From NCBI GenBank assembly GCA_039414355.1, contig JBCDJN010000010.1, positions 1 to 64,000 on the forward strand: a stretch of 64,000 bases of DNA, in the 5' to 3' direction. Below the pieces are notes generated by a model. That model saw only the letters and a list, made by a program, of their open reading frames with translations, ran no database searches and was not told where the DNA came from. Below are positions 1-11,000 of the stretch, in pieces. A program made the position numbers and the translations under genes. This stretch comes from JBCCQL01 sp039414355. Its GTDB lineage: Bacteria > Planctomycetota > Planctomycetia > Pirellulales > Lacipirellulaceae. The first letter of the stretch is position 1. Every line of letters begins with the position of its first letter.

Positions 1-251
1 AGCGTGTGCCGTCAAGATCAGTTAATGGAGCACCGTACTGATCGAGGGTGACACCACAAGGGGCGGAATGGGTGGAATTTACCGGAAACGTAATCTGTTC
101 CACCGGACCGGCTTGGAATTTGCCGGCGACTCTCGGGCCTAACGCCAGACAAAGAAGAGACTTAGCGGCACGGCGGCCCCATACCGGCGCCATGGCCCTG
201 TCGGAAACCCGTCTTGTACAGGTGGGCGGCTTGCGCGGTCTGCGGGACTAC
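1..251. other. Left-edge non-coding stretch
   Basis: No coding region is supportable here. Short open frames exist on both strands but none shows a recognisable domain, a ribosome binding site or continuity to the window edge. It lies just downstream of the minus-strand M14 peptidase gene. Confidence 0.4.
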
Positions 252-1997
252 TCACCTGCCTGCTGCCCACTCGGCGATACCGCCCTTGGTCGACGATAAG
301 ACGATGCTCACGGGCTGATCCCCCTCGACAATCCATCGGACATACTTTGGACGGCGGCTCACCAGACGATCGATCCGCACGCGGTTTGCTTCACGTTCCA
401 CCTCACTCGGACGCTCCCAAACCGGCGAGTCGGAGACCAACGCGGCGATCACCTTCGGCCCGGTCAACTTGGCGATGTCTGGCGGCGAGATGCCATTGGC
501 GACGTCGTGTCTTGCGCGGGTAGGGATCAACCGGCGGTTGATCAGCGTGGCCGTGACTTCCCGCAGGCCGCGGCCCAGCGGCTTGATCTGCACATTGTCG
601 ATCTCAACCAGCGGGCCTTCATCGGCGTGGAACAGCGTGAACGCCATGTTGCGGTGACACTCCTCTTCGAGCAGGAACGAGGGCGGCTGCCGCCCCCAGT
701 TCTTGATCTGGCCGCCAACCTCGATGGCGCCGTACTGCGGGTGTTCCACCGGCTTCCACGGGGTGAACCCTTCGCCGAAGAGCAGCATGCTGTCGAACCG
801 ACGCCGGTCGAGGGCTGGGCCGATCCAGCCTCCGCTTTCGGGCTTCTTGCGGAACAGGTTGAAGGGCGAGTTCAGTTCGTTGGTGAACGCGAAGATGCCC
901 TGCATGGCGAACAGCCAGTCGTGCTCGCCGCCCCACACTTCGTAGAGACCGGTCGCCGTGTTGAGGTAGCGGTAGCCGGGCAGCATCTCTTCGCCACGCT
1001 TGGCGAGGGCGTCAAAGACGCGGATATCTTCGCCGGGCCAACGGTCGCTCTTGGCGCCGGGGCCACGAAGGATCATGCCGCCGGTGTTGTGGTAGCTCTG
1101 GGCGCCCGCGATGTTGGGGTGAGCCATAATGAACTCCGCCACCAGCCGATTCGCCTTGATGGAAAACGGGTACCGGTGGGCGCCACGCTGCACGTACGCG
1201 GGCTGCCACTGCCACGCCCAGTCTCGGTTGGGGTCGTAATAGCCGTCGCCGTCCTCGTTCACGCGGCCGTCATCGTCGTTGTCGTAGCCCTCGCTTCCCA
1301 GCAGCGTGTACCGCGGGCCGCGGTAGGTCTTCTTCTCCTCGGCCGGGATTGGGATCAGGTGCTGCGGGTACTCCGGGTGCGGCTTGTAGGTGCCGTGCGG
1401 GTCCGCCATCCGCATCTGCGTGATGTTGCCGTCGCCGTCGAGGTCGTCGGGCGGGTCTTCGTCCACCAGTCCGTCGCGATCGTCGTCCACCGGCATCTGA
1501 CCGGTGCGGGGTGAGTGCGTGGTGTTCGGCCGCTTCATGTGAGCGTCCCGCGAATCGGGGCTCATCATCGGCATGAGGTAGAAGACGCGATCCTTCAGCA
1601 GGCGATCGGTCAGGCCGTTCCGACCGGCCGTCTCGGCCAGGTACCAAGCCGTGTAAAGGACGACATCCACGGACTGGATTTCGTTGGCGTGGATCCCGCC
1701 ATCGATCCAGAACCCGGGCTTGCGAGACTCGGCGTCGGCGTCGCCCGACTGATCGGTGATGGTCATCACCCACAGTTCGCGCCCGCCGTAGCTTTTTCCA
1801 AGGCTCTCGAGCCGGCAGACGTCCGGGTGGGCGGCGGCGATCTGCTTGAGCAGGCCGGTTGCCTCGGCGTAGTCGCGGTAGTAGTTCCACCGCGCCGGCA
1901 CGGCCGGGTCCGCCGGCGCCCCCGCGACTTGGTAGACAGCCAGCGCGGCTTCAGTCGACAGCGCGAGCGAGGCGAGGATCAAACTGGTGCGTAGCAT
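252..1997 (-). CDS. Secreted M14-family zinc carboxypeptidase
   Basis: Predicted exported metallocarboxypeptidase of 581 residues. The N-terminus (MLRTSLILASLALSTEAALA) is a signal peptide. The zinc site is complete: GGIHANE gives His103 and Glu106, and QSYHNTGG gives His303. The substrate-binding NR motif is seen in PNRDWAW, and FTNELNSPF supplies the probable catalytic Glu374. Between the first ligands and the NR motif lie acidic loops such as DDDRDGLVDED and DLDGDGN, which look like calcium-binding inserts and are common in planctomycete M14 proteins (family knowledge). It probably trims C-terminal residues from peptides outside the cytoplasm; the substrate is unknown. It lies 48 bp downstream of a related gene (2046-3812) and is probably co-transcribed with it. 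Confidence 0.93.
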   Translation of the reverse strand: MLRTSLILASLALSTEAALAVYQVAGAPADPAVPARWNYYRDYAEATGLLKQIAAAHPDVCRLESLGKSYGGRELWVMTITDQSGDADAESRKPGFWIDGGIHANEIQSVDVVLYTAWYLAETAGRNGLTDRLLKDRVFYLMPMMSPDSRDAHMKRPNTTHSPRTGQMPVDDDRDGLVDEDPPDDLDGDGNITQMRMADPHGTYKPHPEYPQHLIPIPAEEKKTYRGPRYTLLGSEGYDNDDDGRVNEDGDGYYDPNRDWAWQWQPAYVQRGAHRYPFSIKANRLVAEFIMAHPNIAGAQSYHNTGGMILRGPGAKSDRWPGEDIRVFDALAKRGEEMLPGYRYLNTATGLYEVWGGEHDWLFAMQGIFAFTNELNSPFNLFRKKPESGGWIGPALDRRRFDSMLLFGEGFTPWKPVEHPQYGAIEVGGQIKNWGRQPPSFLLEEECHRNMAFTLFHADEGPLVEIDNVQIKPLGRGLREVTATLINRRLIPTRARHDVANGISPPDIAKLTGPKVIAALVSDSPVWERPSEVEREANRVRIDRLVSRRPKYVRWIVEGDQPVSIVLSSTKGGIAEWAAGR

Positions 1998-2045
1998 AGA
2001 TCAACACGAGGTTGGATGAGTCGACAGGTGAGCGACACAAGACCG

Positions 2046-3812
2046 CTACTCGGGGCGGCCTTCGGCGAAGCCGACCGACGGCTCGCCGACGCGAACCAAC
2101 AGATCGCTCGGGCCAACGCCCTCGGGCAGGCGGACCAACCAGCGGCGCTCCGAGGATTCGCCCGGCTGCAGCACCCCAACATCTTGCCGCCGCGGGCCGG
2201 CCAGGACCTCCATACCCTCCGGTCCGTCAAGCGAAGCCATCAACCGGCGGTGCTTCCCGGCGAGGCGACCCATCTCAGAGACGGTGGGCAGCGTGCCGCG
2301 GTTGACGACCTGGGCCGTGACACGCGTCACGCCGCCGCCGAGTTGCTCGCCGGTTACCGACGCCAGCTCAGCCCGCGGCCGCATCGACCCGACAGCCAGC
2401 AGTGTCTCCACCAGCGGCGCCGCGTTGAGGTTTTCCACCGGAGGGTGCGTCGCCGCCAACGGCTTGAAGCCGCCCACCTCGACCCGCTTGCCGGGGAAGT
2501 CGGGGTGCTCGACTTCGGTCCAAGGGACGAAACCGTCGCCGCCGGCGGCATCGAGCCAAGCGAGCTGCCTCAGCTCAACCGCGGCACGCGAGTCGGGCTT
2601 CTTTGGCTTCGCCTTCGTGTCTTTGGTGCTGTCCGACTCGTCATCGGTTGGCGTTGGGCCGCCTTCACCGTCTGCCTCCGCGGCCTCCTTGCCCTCGGTT
2701 TCTGCCTTCGCGTTGGCTTCCTCTTTGGCGGGCTCGGGCGGCCACCAGCCGCGGGCCGAAAGCGACCACCGTCCGTAATGGAAGTACGCCCACGGAGCAA
2801 AGCCGCCCGGCGCGTCTGCAGCGGGCAGCGGGTCGTTCGCTTCGCTGAACTCTTTGTAGCGTTTGGCGATCGCCGCCATGTACTTTGCGTCGCCCGACTG
2901 AACTGACCGTTTGATGCGGCCATCGCCGGATTTCGGCTTCGGTGGGTGATTGAGGCTGTCGACCGACGACAAGCAGAAGACGGCAAAGATGTTTGGGTGG
3001 TCGTACGCGAAGTCGGCGACCGCTCTCGTTTCCGGCTCAGAAACCTGGTGCGGACCGGCGCCAGGCTTGAAGTAGGCGTAGCGAAACGGGAAGTTGCGAT
3101 CGAACGCCACGCCGCCAACGGGGTCTTCGTTCCACCGCTCGTCGCCGTCGTTGTCCACGCCTTCGGTCAGCAGTCGGTAGGCGCCGAGTTCGCCTTTGGT
3201 CGGGTCCGCCTTGACCATGACGCGGGGGTCGTTGGGGTGGGGAACGTAATCGCCGGCTTCGTCCGCCACCCGCATCAGGGTGAGGAGGCCGTCGCCGTTG
3301 AGGTCTTCGGGCGGATCCTCATCGGTCTGTCCGTCGCGGTCATCGTCGCTTGGCCGCCTGTTGGTGCTCGACGCCGCAAACGGTGCGATGAAGAGACGTT
3401 CGCACGCGTCGGGCGACGGCCGTGGAATCACGTAGAAGTCGACACCGTCCAACTCGCCGTCGCTTGCCCTCTTGGCGAGACGTTCCGCCATGGCCAGCGC
3501 GAGATAGCTGCCAACCAACGAGTCGCCTTCCACGCTGCCGACCACGAGGACTGCAGGCCGAGGCTCAGAGCTCCGTCCGGTGTCCGTGCCGACGCTCAGG
3601 ACGAGCACGCCGCGGCCTTGGGCGGTGCTGGCGATCGGGCTGAGGGTGACATTAGGGTGTGACGCGACTCGGTTCGCCTCCGCCACGAACTCCGAGTGAC
3701 GGCGATAGCCTTCGGGGGGTTGCGCCGCGGCGAAGCCAGCGGCCACCGTGATGAGGCAAGAGGGAAAAGCCAGTCGGCGCCCAAAGGCCCTGACGAGGCA
3801 GGAACGGAGCAT
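2046..3812 (-). CDS. M14 carboxypeptidase-like protein, probable pseudoenzyme
   Basis: Exported protein of about 588 residues related to its downstream neighbour. It shares the acidic insert (DDDRDGQTDEDPPEDLNGDG), the VDNDGDERWNED loop and the HPNI segment that precedes the third zinc ligand. The catalytic residues are replaced. The His-x-x-Glu motif (GGIHANE in the neighbour) aligns with GSVEGDS, so His becomes Val and Glu becomes Asp. The third-ligand His falls in FCLSSVDS, so it becomes Ser. A Glu/Lys/Ala-rich, probably disordered linker (about residues 340-390) interrupts the C-terminal part. The ATG at 3812 is chosen over an upstream TTG because it begins a plausible signal sequence (MLRSCLVRAFGRR followed by a hydrophobic stretch). 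The frame is intact, so the gene looks maintained; a binding or scaffolding role is inference. Confidence 0.82.
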   Translation of the reverse strand: MLRSCLVRAFGRRLAFPSCLITVAAGFAAAQPPEGYRRHSEFVAEANRVASHPNVTLSPIASTAQGRGVLVLSVGTDTGRSSEPRPAVLVVGSVEGDSLVGSYLALAMAERLAKRASDGELDGVDFYVIPRPSPDACERLFIAPFAASSTNRRPSDDDRDGQTDEDPPEDLNGDGLLTLMRVADEAGDYVPHPNDPRVMVKADPTKGELGAYRLLTEGVDNDGDERWNEDPVGGVAFDRNFPFRYAYFKPGAGPHQVSEPETRAVADFAYDHPNIFAVFCLSSVDSLNHPPKPKSGDGRIKRSVQSGDAKYMAAIAKRYKEFSEANDPLPAADAPGGFAPWAYFHYGRWSLSARGWWPPEPAKEEANAKAETEGKEAAEADGEGGPTPTDDESDSTKDTKAKPKKPDSRAAVELRQLAWLDAAGGDGFVPWTEVEHPDFPGKRVEVGGFKPLAATHPPVENLNAAPLVETLLAVGSMRPRAELASVTGEQLGGGVTRVTAQVVNRGTLPTVSEMGRLAGKHRRLMASLDGPEGMEVLAGPRRQDVGVLQPGESSERRWLVRLPEGVGPSDLLVRVGEPSVGFAEGRPE

Positions 3813-3907
3813 TCGCGTGAAACCGGGTCGGAGGGCTGGCAACTAAAGACCTACCAGCTTACCCATCTTTTCCGGACGGCGCCTGCGGATTACTGCCCGT
3901 TAACGCT

Positions 3908-4372
3908 TCAGTCGATTCGGCAACCCTCTTTGTCGCAGCGTCGCACCGTGAGAGCGAGACGGTATCGGGCGAAGAAGCGGTAGCCGAGATCGAGCACGTG
4001 ACGGATCCCCGGTACTCGCGTCGGAGCGACCAGCCATCCGAAACCCACTGCGGCGTAGAGTCGGCGGAAGACCTCCACTCCCACGATCACCTTGCCGTTC
4101 GGCAATCGGCCATGGATCTCCGCCATGAGCGTTTGGAAGTCAACGCCAACGCGTTCAGGCCGAAAGTCGGACGCCGCGATGTCCGTAAAGACGATCACCC
4201 CTCGCTTATCCCAGCGACGCAGAAGGTTGATCTCCTTCCGGCAAAGCGGGCAGTCTCCGTCGTAGAAGACCTCAACCTCCCACTGCTCGGTCCGATCCGA
4301 CCGACTAGACGCTGGGACGCCAGAGATGGAGTCCGGTTCGTCAGCAGTGGCGGGCGCAACGCTGGCGACCAT
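3908..4372 (-). CDS. DCC-family thiol-disulfide oxidoreductase-like protein (DUF393)
   Basis: 154 residues. After a short variable N-terminus the protein has the family signature YDGDCPLCRKE, a Cys-x-x-Cys pair in the position that names the DCC family. This is followed by the expected VFTDIAA region and, later, a VGVEVFRRLYAA segment typical of the family. Members are predicted thiol/disulfide redox proteins; the partner is unknown. The start codon directly abuts the stop codon of the small upstream gene (4373-4537), with no intervening base, so the two are almost certainly translated from one mRNA. Confidence 0.88.
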   Translation of the reverse strand: MVASVAPATADEPDSISGVPASSRSDRTEQWEVEVFYDGDCPLCRKEINLLRRWDKRGVIVFTDIAASDFRPERVGVDFQTLMAEIHGRLPNGKVIVGVEVFRRLYAAVGFGWLVAPTRVPGIRHVLDLGYRFFARYRLALTVRRCDKEGCRID

Positions 4373-4537
4373 CTAGACGGTCTCCGCTTCCAGCTTCTTG
4401 AGCTCGGCCAAGACCGCCTCAGCTTCGGCAAGCTTCAAGTCACTTGCTTTGCGGTCGACCGTCGATAGTCGATGTGACTCTCCGAGGAGCTTCGCGTACT
4501 TCTTTTCAAGCTTGTCTTTTTTGTTTCCCCCAAACAT
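4373..4537 (-). CDS. Small DUF6435 / Lacal_2735-like protein
   Basis: 54-residue frame. The product begins MFGGNKKDKLEKKYAKLLGE and continues with HRLSTVDRKASDLKLAEAEA, a highly charged helical sequence ending in LKKLEAETV. This resembles the small Lacal_2735/DUF6435 family, which typically starts MF.. with a lysine cluster, then has a K-Y-xx-L-xx-E helix and an S-D-L-K-x-A-E-A segment. Function is unknown in the family. The ATG is at 4537-4535; the TAG stop at 4375-4373 is immediately followed by the ATG of the DCC-family gene, indicating a two-gene operon with translational coupling. Family assignment is by recall of its pattern. Confidence 0.75.
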   Translation of the reverse strand: MFGGNKKDKLEKKYAKLLGESHRLSTVDRKASDLKLAEAEAVLAELKKLEAETV

Positions 4538-5020
4538 CGCACCCTCACGGAGTTGGTGTAACTGTGCCTTAAGGACCGTAGGCGTCGAGGGATGAAAGGG
4601 GAATGAGCTGTACGGAACGCGACGACGATGGCGGCGATTAGGGACTATCCCCTAACAGCAGGCCTGCAGGAAAACCCGCGCGCTACTCCCACAGCCGACG
4701 CGTTTGCTCGTGGCCATTTGCCGTACAGCTGGCAAGCACCCATCCCAAAGTCCCTGCCGGAAATGACTTCCGTCATGAGCCAGCAATTGCGCGGCGGACG
4801 GAGAAGTTCAGTCGCCGCGTGTGGACGCGAGAAAGGCTGGCGAGTCTGCGGGTGTTGATGGTTGTCGGGTTTGGGGAGTTGGCGTAGCTTGGGCCCGCAG
4901 TGCGGATTCGCGCCCCCTGGCTGGCGACGTTGGGCTCAACGGCCCCTTCTTTCGCCGCACCCTCCGTGGTGAATCCCTCACGACCGGGTCGTATGCCTAG
5001 CCTCCTTGGAGAAGCGATCT
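4538..5020. other. Intergenic region before the giant gene
   Basis: About 480 bp between the divergent small minus-strand operon and the giant plus-strand gene. Promoters for both must lie here, but I cannot identify convincing -35/-10 elements by eye. A 76-codon open frame at 4628-4858 has no recognisable features and is not called. Confidence 0.4.
5008..5014 (+). promoter_or_regulatory. Shine-Dalgarno site deciding the start of the giant gene
   Basis: GGAGAAG lies six bases before a GTG at 5021. A competing in-frame TTG at 5006 overlaps the site itself, so GTG at 5021 is the better start. Confidence 0.6.
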
Positions 5021-8000
5021 GTGAGCCCCGCCCGCCCCTCGGTCCCTACTCGGCGCCGCACCTGTAAGCTCGAGCAGCTTGAGCGCCGTGAGTTGCTCTC
5101 GGTGCAGCCGCTCACGGACTTCGCGGCCATGGAGCCCATCGGCAGTCTCTCGTACAGGGCGAGCGCGTCTGCCGATCTAAATCCGTTCGAGCCGACTCAG
5201 TCGTTTACGCTCGAACTCGATACCGACCAGTCACTCGCAGCCTCGGTCGTGGCGCCGTTCGAGGCTGAGGTCACGTTGACCGATCCATCGGGGGAGTTGC
5301 TCGCCAGCGTCGTTGGGTCAGCGGGTGAGTTGTTTCTGCCGCAGCAACTTATCGATGAGGCTGGCCTCTACACGATCACGGTCGCGGCGGCCAACGGCAT
5401 CCCGACTCTTGGGACACTTCACGTCACGGCGCTGCTTAATGCGTCATTCGAGGCGGAACGAACCGGAGGCTCCGCGAACAACACGGCGGGCGAGGCTGAG
5501 ACGTTTGACGGAGTGCTCCTGCCGGTCGGGCTTGGCGATGCCGAGCGGGCGGTGATCGTCGGTCGCTCGTTGCCGTTCGGACCTGTGTTTGCGTCGAGCG
5601 CCTCGCAGTCTGGGGGGCTATTCACTCCGAACGTTACGACCCTGACCCTCGACGCGACGCCAACCCCCATCGGCCCGGCGACGTTAACCATCACCGCCTC
5701 GGCCGACCTTAACGCACTCGGCGAGTTTCTCACGATTGACGCGGAGGGGCTGTTCGTCGCGGACGTCTTCATTACCGGCGGGTCACAGAGCGCCGAGAGT
5801 GTGGTGACGGTTGAGATCCCGGCCGGGACCGTGACGCAGCTCGCGGCTGATGGCGTGATTTTGCTGAACGTGACGCCGTCCGCTGAAGTGGATGACCTTG
5901 CCCCGACAAGCCTTGAGGTCGAGCTCGAATACGCCGTCACGCCCGATGCCGACGATTGGTACGCCGTCTCTCTTGAGGACGGCGACTTGCTATCCCTTGT
6001 TCTAGACGCCGACTCCACCGCCTTGGAACTCTACGCGGCCGACGGCGTCACACTGCTGGCCCAAGGCCCGGTGATCAGCGGCTTCAAGGATTCGACCGTC
6101 GACGGCGCCGCGGACGACTATCGGATCCGCGTGCCCAGCGGCACTGCCGACTACCGCCTAGCCGTGATCCGCAATGGCCGTCTCGCCGGCCCGGCGCCCG
6201 GCACGCCCGACGGCGCTCTGGCGCTGGGTCGGGGCAGCCAAACCATCTTGGGCGCGGTAGCCGCCGAGTCGATGGAACAGTTCTTCACATTCCAAGCCGC
6301 CGCAGGCGACAACCTATCCATCGCAACCACGACACCGGCGGCTGGGGCCGGAGACTTTGTGAATGAGCTGGATCCCGGCGTGGAGTTGATCGGCCCCGAC
6401 GGCGGTGTGGTCCCGTACGCAAACACGGCGGGCGACGAAACGTTGATGGAGACCGCTCCGCTTGCTGGCGAGTACACCGTGCGTGTATTCGGCGAGTCCG
6501 GATCAGTGGGCGCCTACGTACTGGACATCGCCGGCGCAACGGGGACGGCTCCTGCATTCGAGGTGACAGGCGCCTCAGTAGTCGATGGACAGCGTGTGCT
6601 GCCGGGAACTCTCGGGAGCCTGACTGTCGACCTGAATGACGCGGTACGCCTGGACACCCTGGATACTACCGACCTGCTGATCAACGGCGTGCCCGGCGCC
6701 ACGGCGGTGACCGTCGACGATCCCAGTACGTTGACGTTCGAGTTCCCCTCGACACTGGTTGAGGGCGAAATCACCTTGGCCTTGCCGGCCGGTTCGTTAG
6801 TCGGGGTCGCCGGGCAGGAGCTCGAGGGCTTTGCGCTGTCGTTCATCGTCGATGAGTCAGCACCGCGGATCGTTGGTTCATCGGTGATTGCAGGTGACGT
6901 GGTGAGGCCGGGCGTGCAGGCTTTCACCTTCGACTTCGACGAGCCGCTCGATCAGGCTCTGCTTTCCGCGTCCAGTGTCGAACTGGTCGGCTCGCGAACC
7001 GGTCTCCAAGCCAATGCAGAGTTGGACTACGACGCCGCAGCAGAGCGTTTGACCATTACGACGGCGAGCCTCGAAGAAGACACGTACACCTTGCGGCTCT
7101 TGTCCGAGGGATTCCGGGACGAGCTCGGCTTCGAGCTTGACGGAGAGATCGATCCTGCCTCGACGGTTCCTTCTGGTGACGGCACGCCGGGGGGAGACTT
7201 CGTGCTGCCGTTGACGGTTGATACCGGGGTGCAGGGGCTTGGCGAATTCGTTCGGCAGTCTCCCGCCGGCTCGCAGATATATGAAGCCACGGCCGCCGGT
7301 TTCCTCGCGCCGGCGGATGACGTCGACACGTTCGAGGTTCAACTCGATGCCGGACAAACGATTGCCGTTGTCGTGCAAGGTGACATCGATCCGACCGTTG
7401 AGTTGATTGGCCCCCGTGGCACACCGCTCCGCTTGGCGACCGGCGACGGTGTCTCAACCCCGGCTGTCCTGCAGGCGATCCCGGTCCTGGAGAGCGGTCT
7501 GTACCGGATCAACGTTGGGGCCCAGGGCGGCACGGCTGGCGCCTTCCGCGTCAACGTGGCGCTCAACGCCCAGTGGGAACTCGAAGAACTCAGCGGGGCT
7601 GCCGACGCCACCGCCGCCACGGCAGAAGACCTCATCTTTAGCACGGTAATTGGCAGCCGTCGGTCGACGAGCGCAGTTCGAGCAGCGGTCACCGGCGTTG
7701 TTTCTAGCCTTGGTCCGCAGTTCACCGCGACCGCCACCGATGAGACGCCGCTGTTCTTCCCGAATGTCGCCGACGTTCGGTTCGCACAGGTGCCAACACC
7801 CCTCGGAGACGCGACGCTGACCTTCGCTGTGACCGCGGACCTCAACTCCGCGAACGAGTTCCTTGCGATCGACGCCGAAGGTCTCTTCACCGCCAACCTC
7901 TTCGTGACTGGCGGCTCACAGGGCAACCCGACCACGGCCGCGGTTGATATCCCGCAAGCGACGATTGCTGAGCTTGCCGCGGACGGAGTCGTGTCGGTGA

Positions 8001-11000
8001 CCGTGACGCCGTCGGCGGCGGTCGACAACCTCGGCGCCACCAGCCTCTCAGTTGACTTGAGCTTTCCGGTCGAGAGCGTGTTGGGCGACGATTGGTACCG
8101 CCTGCAGCTTGGCGATGGCCAGTCGGCGAGCTTCGCCCTGCAGGGCGCCAACTCCGGAGTTGAGTTGTACGCGGACGACGGCGAGACTCTCCTTGCCATC
8201 GGTCGTGCAACGACCGATGGGCTTGTGTCGATCGACAACTTTGTGGACGGCACGGACGATGGTGCTGCGCAGGACTACTTCGTCAGGGTGGCGGGTGGCT
8301 CCGGGCCCTACAGCCTTGTTGCCACCCGCGGGGCGGTCTTTGACCGCGAAGTGAATGACACGTTCGGCGCCGCGCAGGAGTTGACGGCTGCCGCGGGGGC
8401 GGTTGGATTCGTTACCGGGCCGGACCCGACCGGGCTTGGGGGTGACGACGACTGGTACGCTGTTTCGCTTGACGCGGGCGATCGTCTGTTCTCTCGCGTC
8501 AGGCTTCCCGCCTCAGGCCCGGGCGAATTCGAGAACGCCCTGGCAACTGGCATCCCCGGCGGAGTCATCCTGTCGGAGGTCGTCGACGGCGCGGGCGACA
8601 GCGGCAACCCAAAGTTCGTTGAAATCACGAACACAACCGGCGCCGCGTACACGTTTCCGGCGGGCGGGTTGATCGTTCAAACCAATGACGGCACCGACCG
8701 CAACGTCGATATCGATCTGACCGGAGTGACGATCCCGGCCCGCGAGTCGTATGTGGTCGCCGCATCGTCGAACGGCGGGCGTGACGTGTTTGAGTCGATC
8801 TATGGCTTCTCGGCGGACTTCTACGCCGATGAGTTGATCGGCGATGGGAACGACCGTTACGCGCTGACCGACACCGCCGACGGTTCCAACGTGCTGGATG
8901 TGTACGGGGTGCTCGGCACGAATGGCGCCGGGACCGCCTGGGATTACACCGACAGCTACGCCTTCCGCCTGCCGGGCGGTGCGATGCCGTCTGGTGAGGC
9001 TTTCGTGCAAGGCGAGTGGTCCGTGGCGGGCGCCGGCGCCCTGGACGATGGCGTTACCCCTGCCGAGGACCTGCTCCGCACGCTAACCACACCCGGTGTG
9101 CACGATTTCGTGACCGCGAACTCGCCGTTGGCGAGACTCGAACTGTTTGACCCATCGGGAGTGCCAATCGACGGTGGCGCCGACTTCGTTAACCTCGTCG
9201 CGCCCGTGGCCGGCGACTACCGGCTCCGCGTGTCGGCGCTCGCTCTCGAAGGCGAGTACGTCTTGGAGGTCAGCGGCGCCACTGGTCAGGGCGTGCCGCC
9301 CACCGTCGTTGAGACTTTACCAGCCAATGGCACGCTCTTTGCCACCGTTCCCACCACGTACACAGTCACCTTTTCAGAGCCGCTGCTCGAGGGCACGGTG
9401 GGGCCCGAAGACCTTCTGGTCAACGGCCTGCCCGCAACCGGCGTCACCATGATCGACGCCCTAACGTTCCGCTTTGACGTTGATCCATCGGTCGACTCCG
9501 GTGACGGAGTCTATGACGTTCAGTTGCCTGCCGGGGCGGTGGTCGACCTACAGGGCCTCGGTAACGAAGTGTTCGCAACGACCTTCGTCGTCGACGGCTC
9601 CGGTCCGCGGATCCTCTCAGCGAAGATCGACGGGGCCGACTTAGTGCTTGGGGTGACGTATCCCGCGGGCGATCGAACGATCTCGCTCGAGTTCGACGAG
9701 CCGCTCGACGAAGCCGTGCTGTCGCCCGGAAGGATCACGCTCAGCGAGACGATCTCTGGTCAATTGGTCCCGCTTGAGGCCTTCAACTACGACCCGATCA
9801 CCCGGGCCATAACGCTTGACTACGTGGGTCTGACCGAGGGCGTCTACGAGTTGTATGTCAGCTCCGGTTCAGTCCGCGACCAAGTGAGGAACCCGCTCGA
9901 CGGCGAGCCGCTCGGCCCGCCGCTTGATGGGGCGCCAACCGGTGACGGCGTCCCCGGCGGCGACTACACGCTAGCGTTCCAGGTGGACGCCGTCGGCGCC
10001 GGGACGCTCCTTGGATTCGAGCGGCTTGATCCCCTGGGCGGTCTCGTTTCCGGGAGCCTCGCGAATGCAGGGATCTTGAACGCACCAGGCGACGCCGATG
10101 ACGTTGTCATCGAACTCGCTGCCGGCGAAGTCCTAACGGCGGTCGTCACACCGCTCGACCCAACCGCCACGCTCACGGCGGCGGCCCTCGGGTTAAGCGG
10201 CCCCGGCGCCTCGCCCACGCCCGGCGCGCCAGCCGTGCTCCCCGTTGCCGCCTCGCCGATCGACACCCCGGTGACAATCCGAGTGGTCGGCGACCGCGCG
10301 ACGGCTTATCGCCTCGACGTGTATCTCAACGCGATCCTCGAAGCCGAAGCTGTGGATACCGGGCTCGCCTCGCCGCTGTCGATTGATGGGTCGCTCCGCA
10401 CACTCCCCCAGCGCCGGTACGCGGTGCTAGGCGACTCGGAACCGGCCGCGTCGAGGACTACGGTCTACCAAGAGGACTTCAACTTCGGCGCCGATGGCTT
10501 CACGTTTGACAACGCCTTCGGGAGCGGCGGCGGCCTTTGGTCGCTCTCGGGTGGTCGGCAACTCGACGGGCTGCCCAACCACACGCCGCCCGGCAGCCTC
10601 TACTTCGGGCAGAACGAGGGGCTCCTCGGCGGCGGCGACTACGACACCGGCGCCGTTGCCGAGGGAAGCGTGATCACGCCGTTACTCACCCTGCCGGATA
10701 CGGGTAGCGGGTGGCTCTCGTTCAATCAGCTAATCGAGACCGATGTCGCCACGGACGTCGCCGAGGTCTCGGTCCTGGCGGGTGAGACCGCGACGACCGT
10801 CCTTAGCACGGTCGACGGCACGCTGGTCGCCGGCTCCGGTGGCACTTGGCAGTCTGTTGAGGCGGACCTGAGTGCGTTCGCGGGCCAAACGATCCAGTTG
10901 CAATTCCGGTTCGATACGTTTGACGACCAGCAGAACGGTTTCGAGGGCTGGTACGTAGACGATCTCCTCGTCGAGGCCGCCGGCGACCCGATTGCGGACT

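Noticed and set aside
507..1514. 335-codon plus-strand open frame opposite the M14 peptidase gene
   Set aside because: Antisense to a gene with a complete catalytic site; the translation is low-complexity Val/Arg-rich with no domain, typical of shadow frames in high-GC coding DNA.
4628..4858. 76-codon open frame upstream of the giant gene
   Set aside because: No recognisable domain, no ribosome binding site, composition unlike neighbouring genes.
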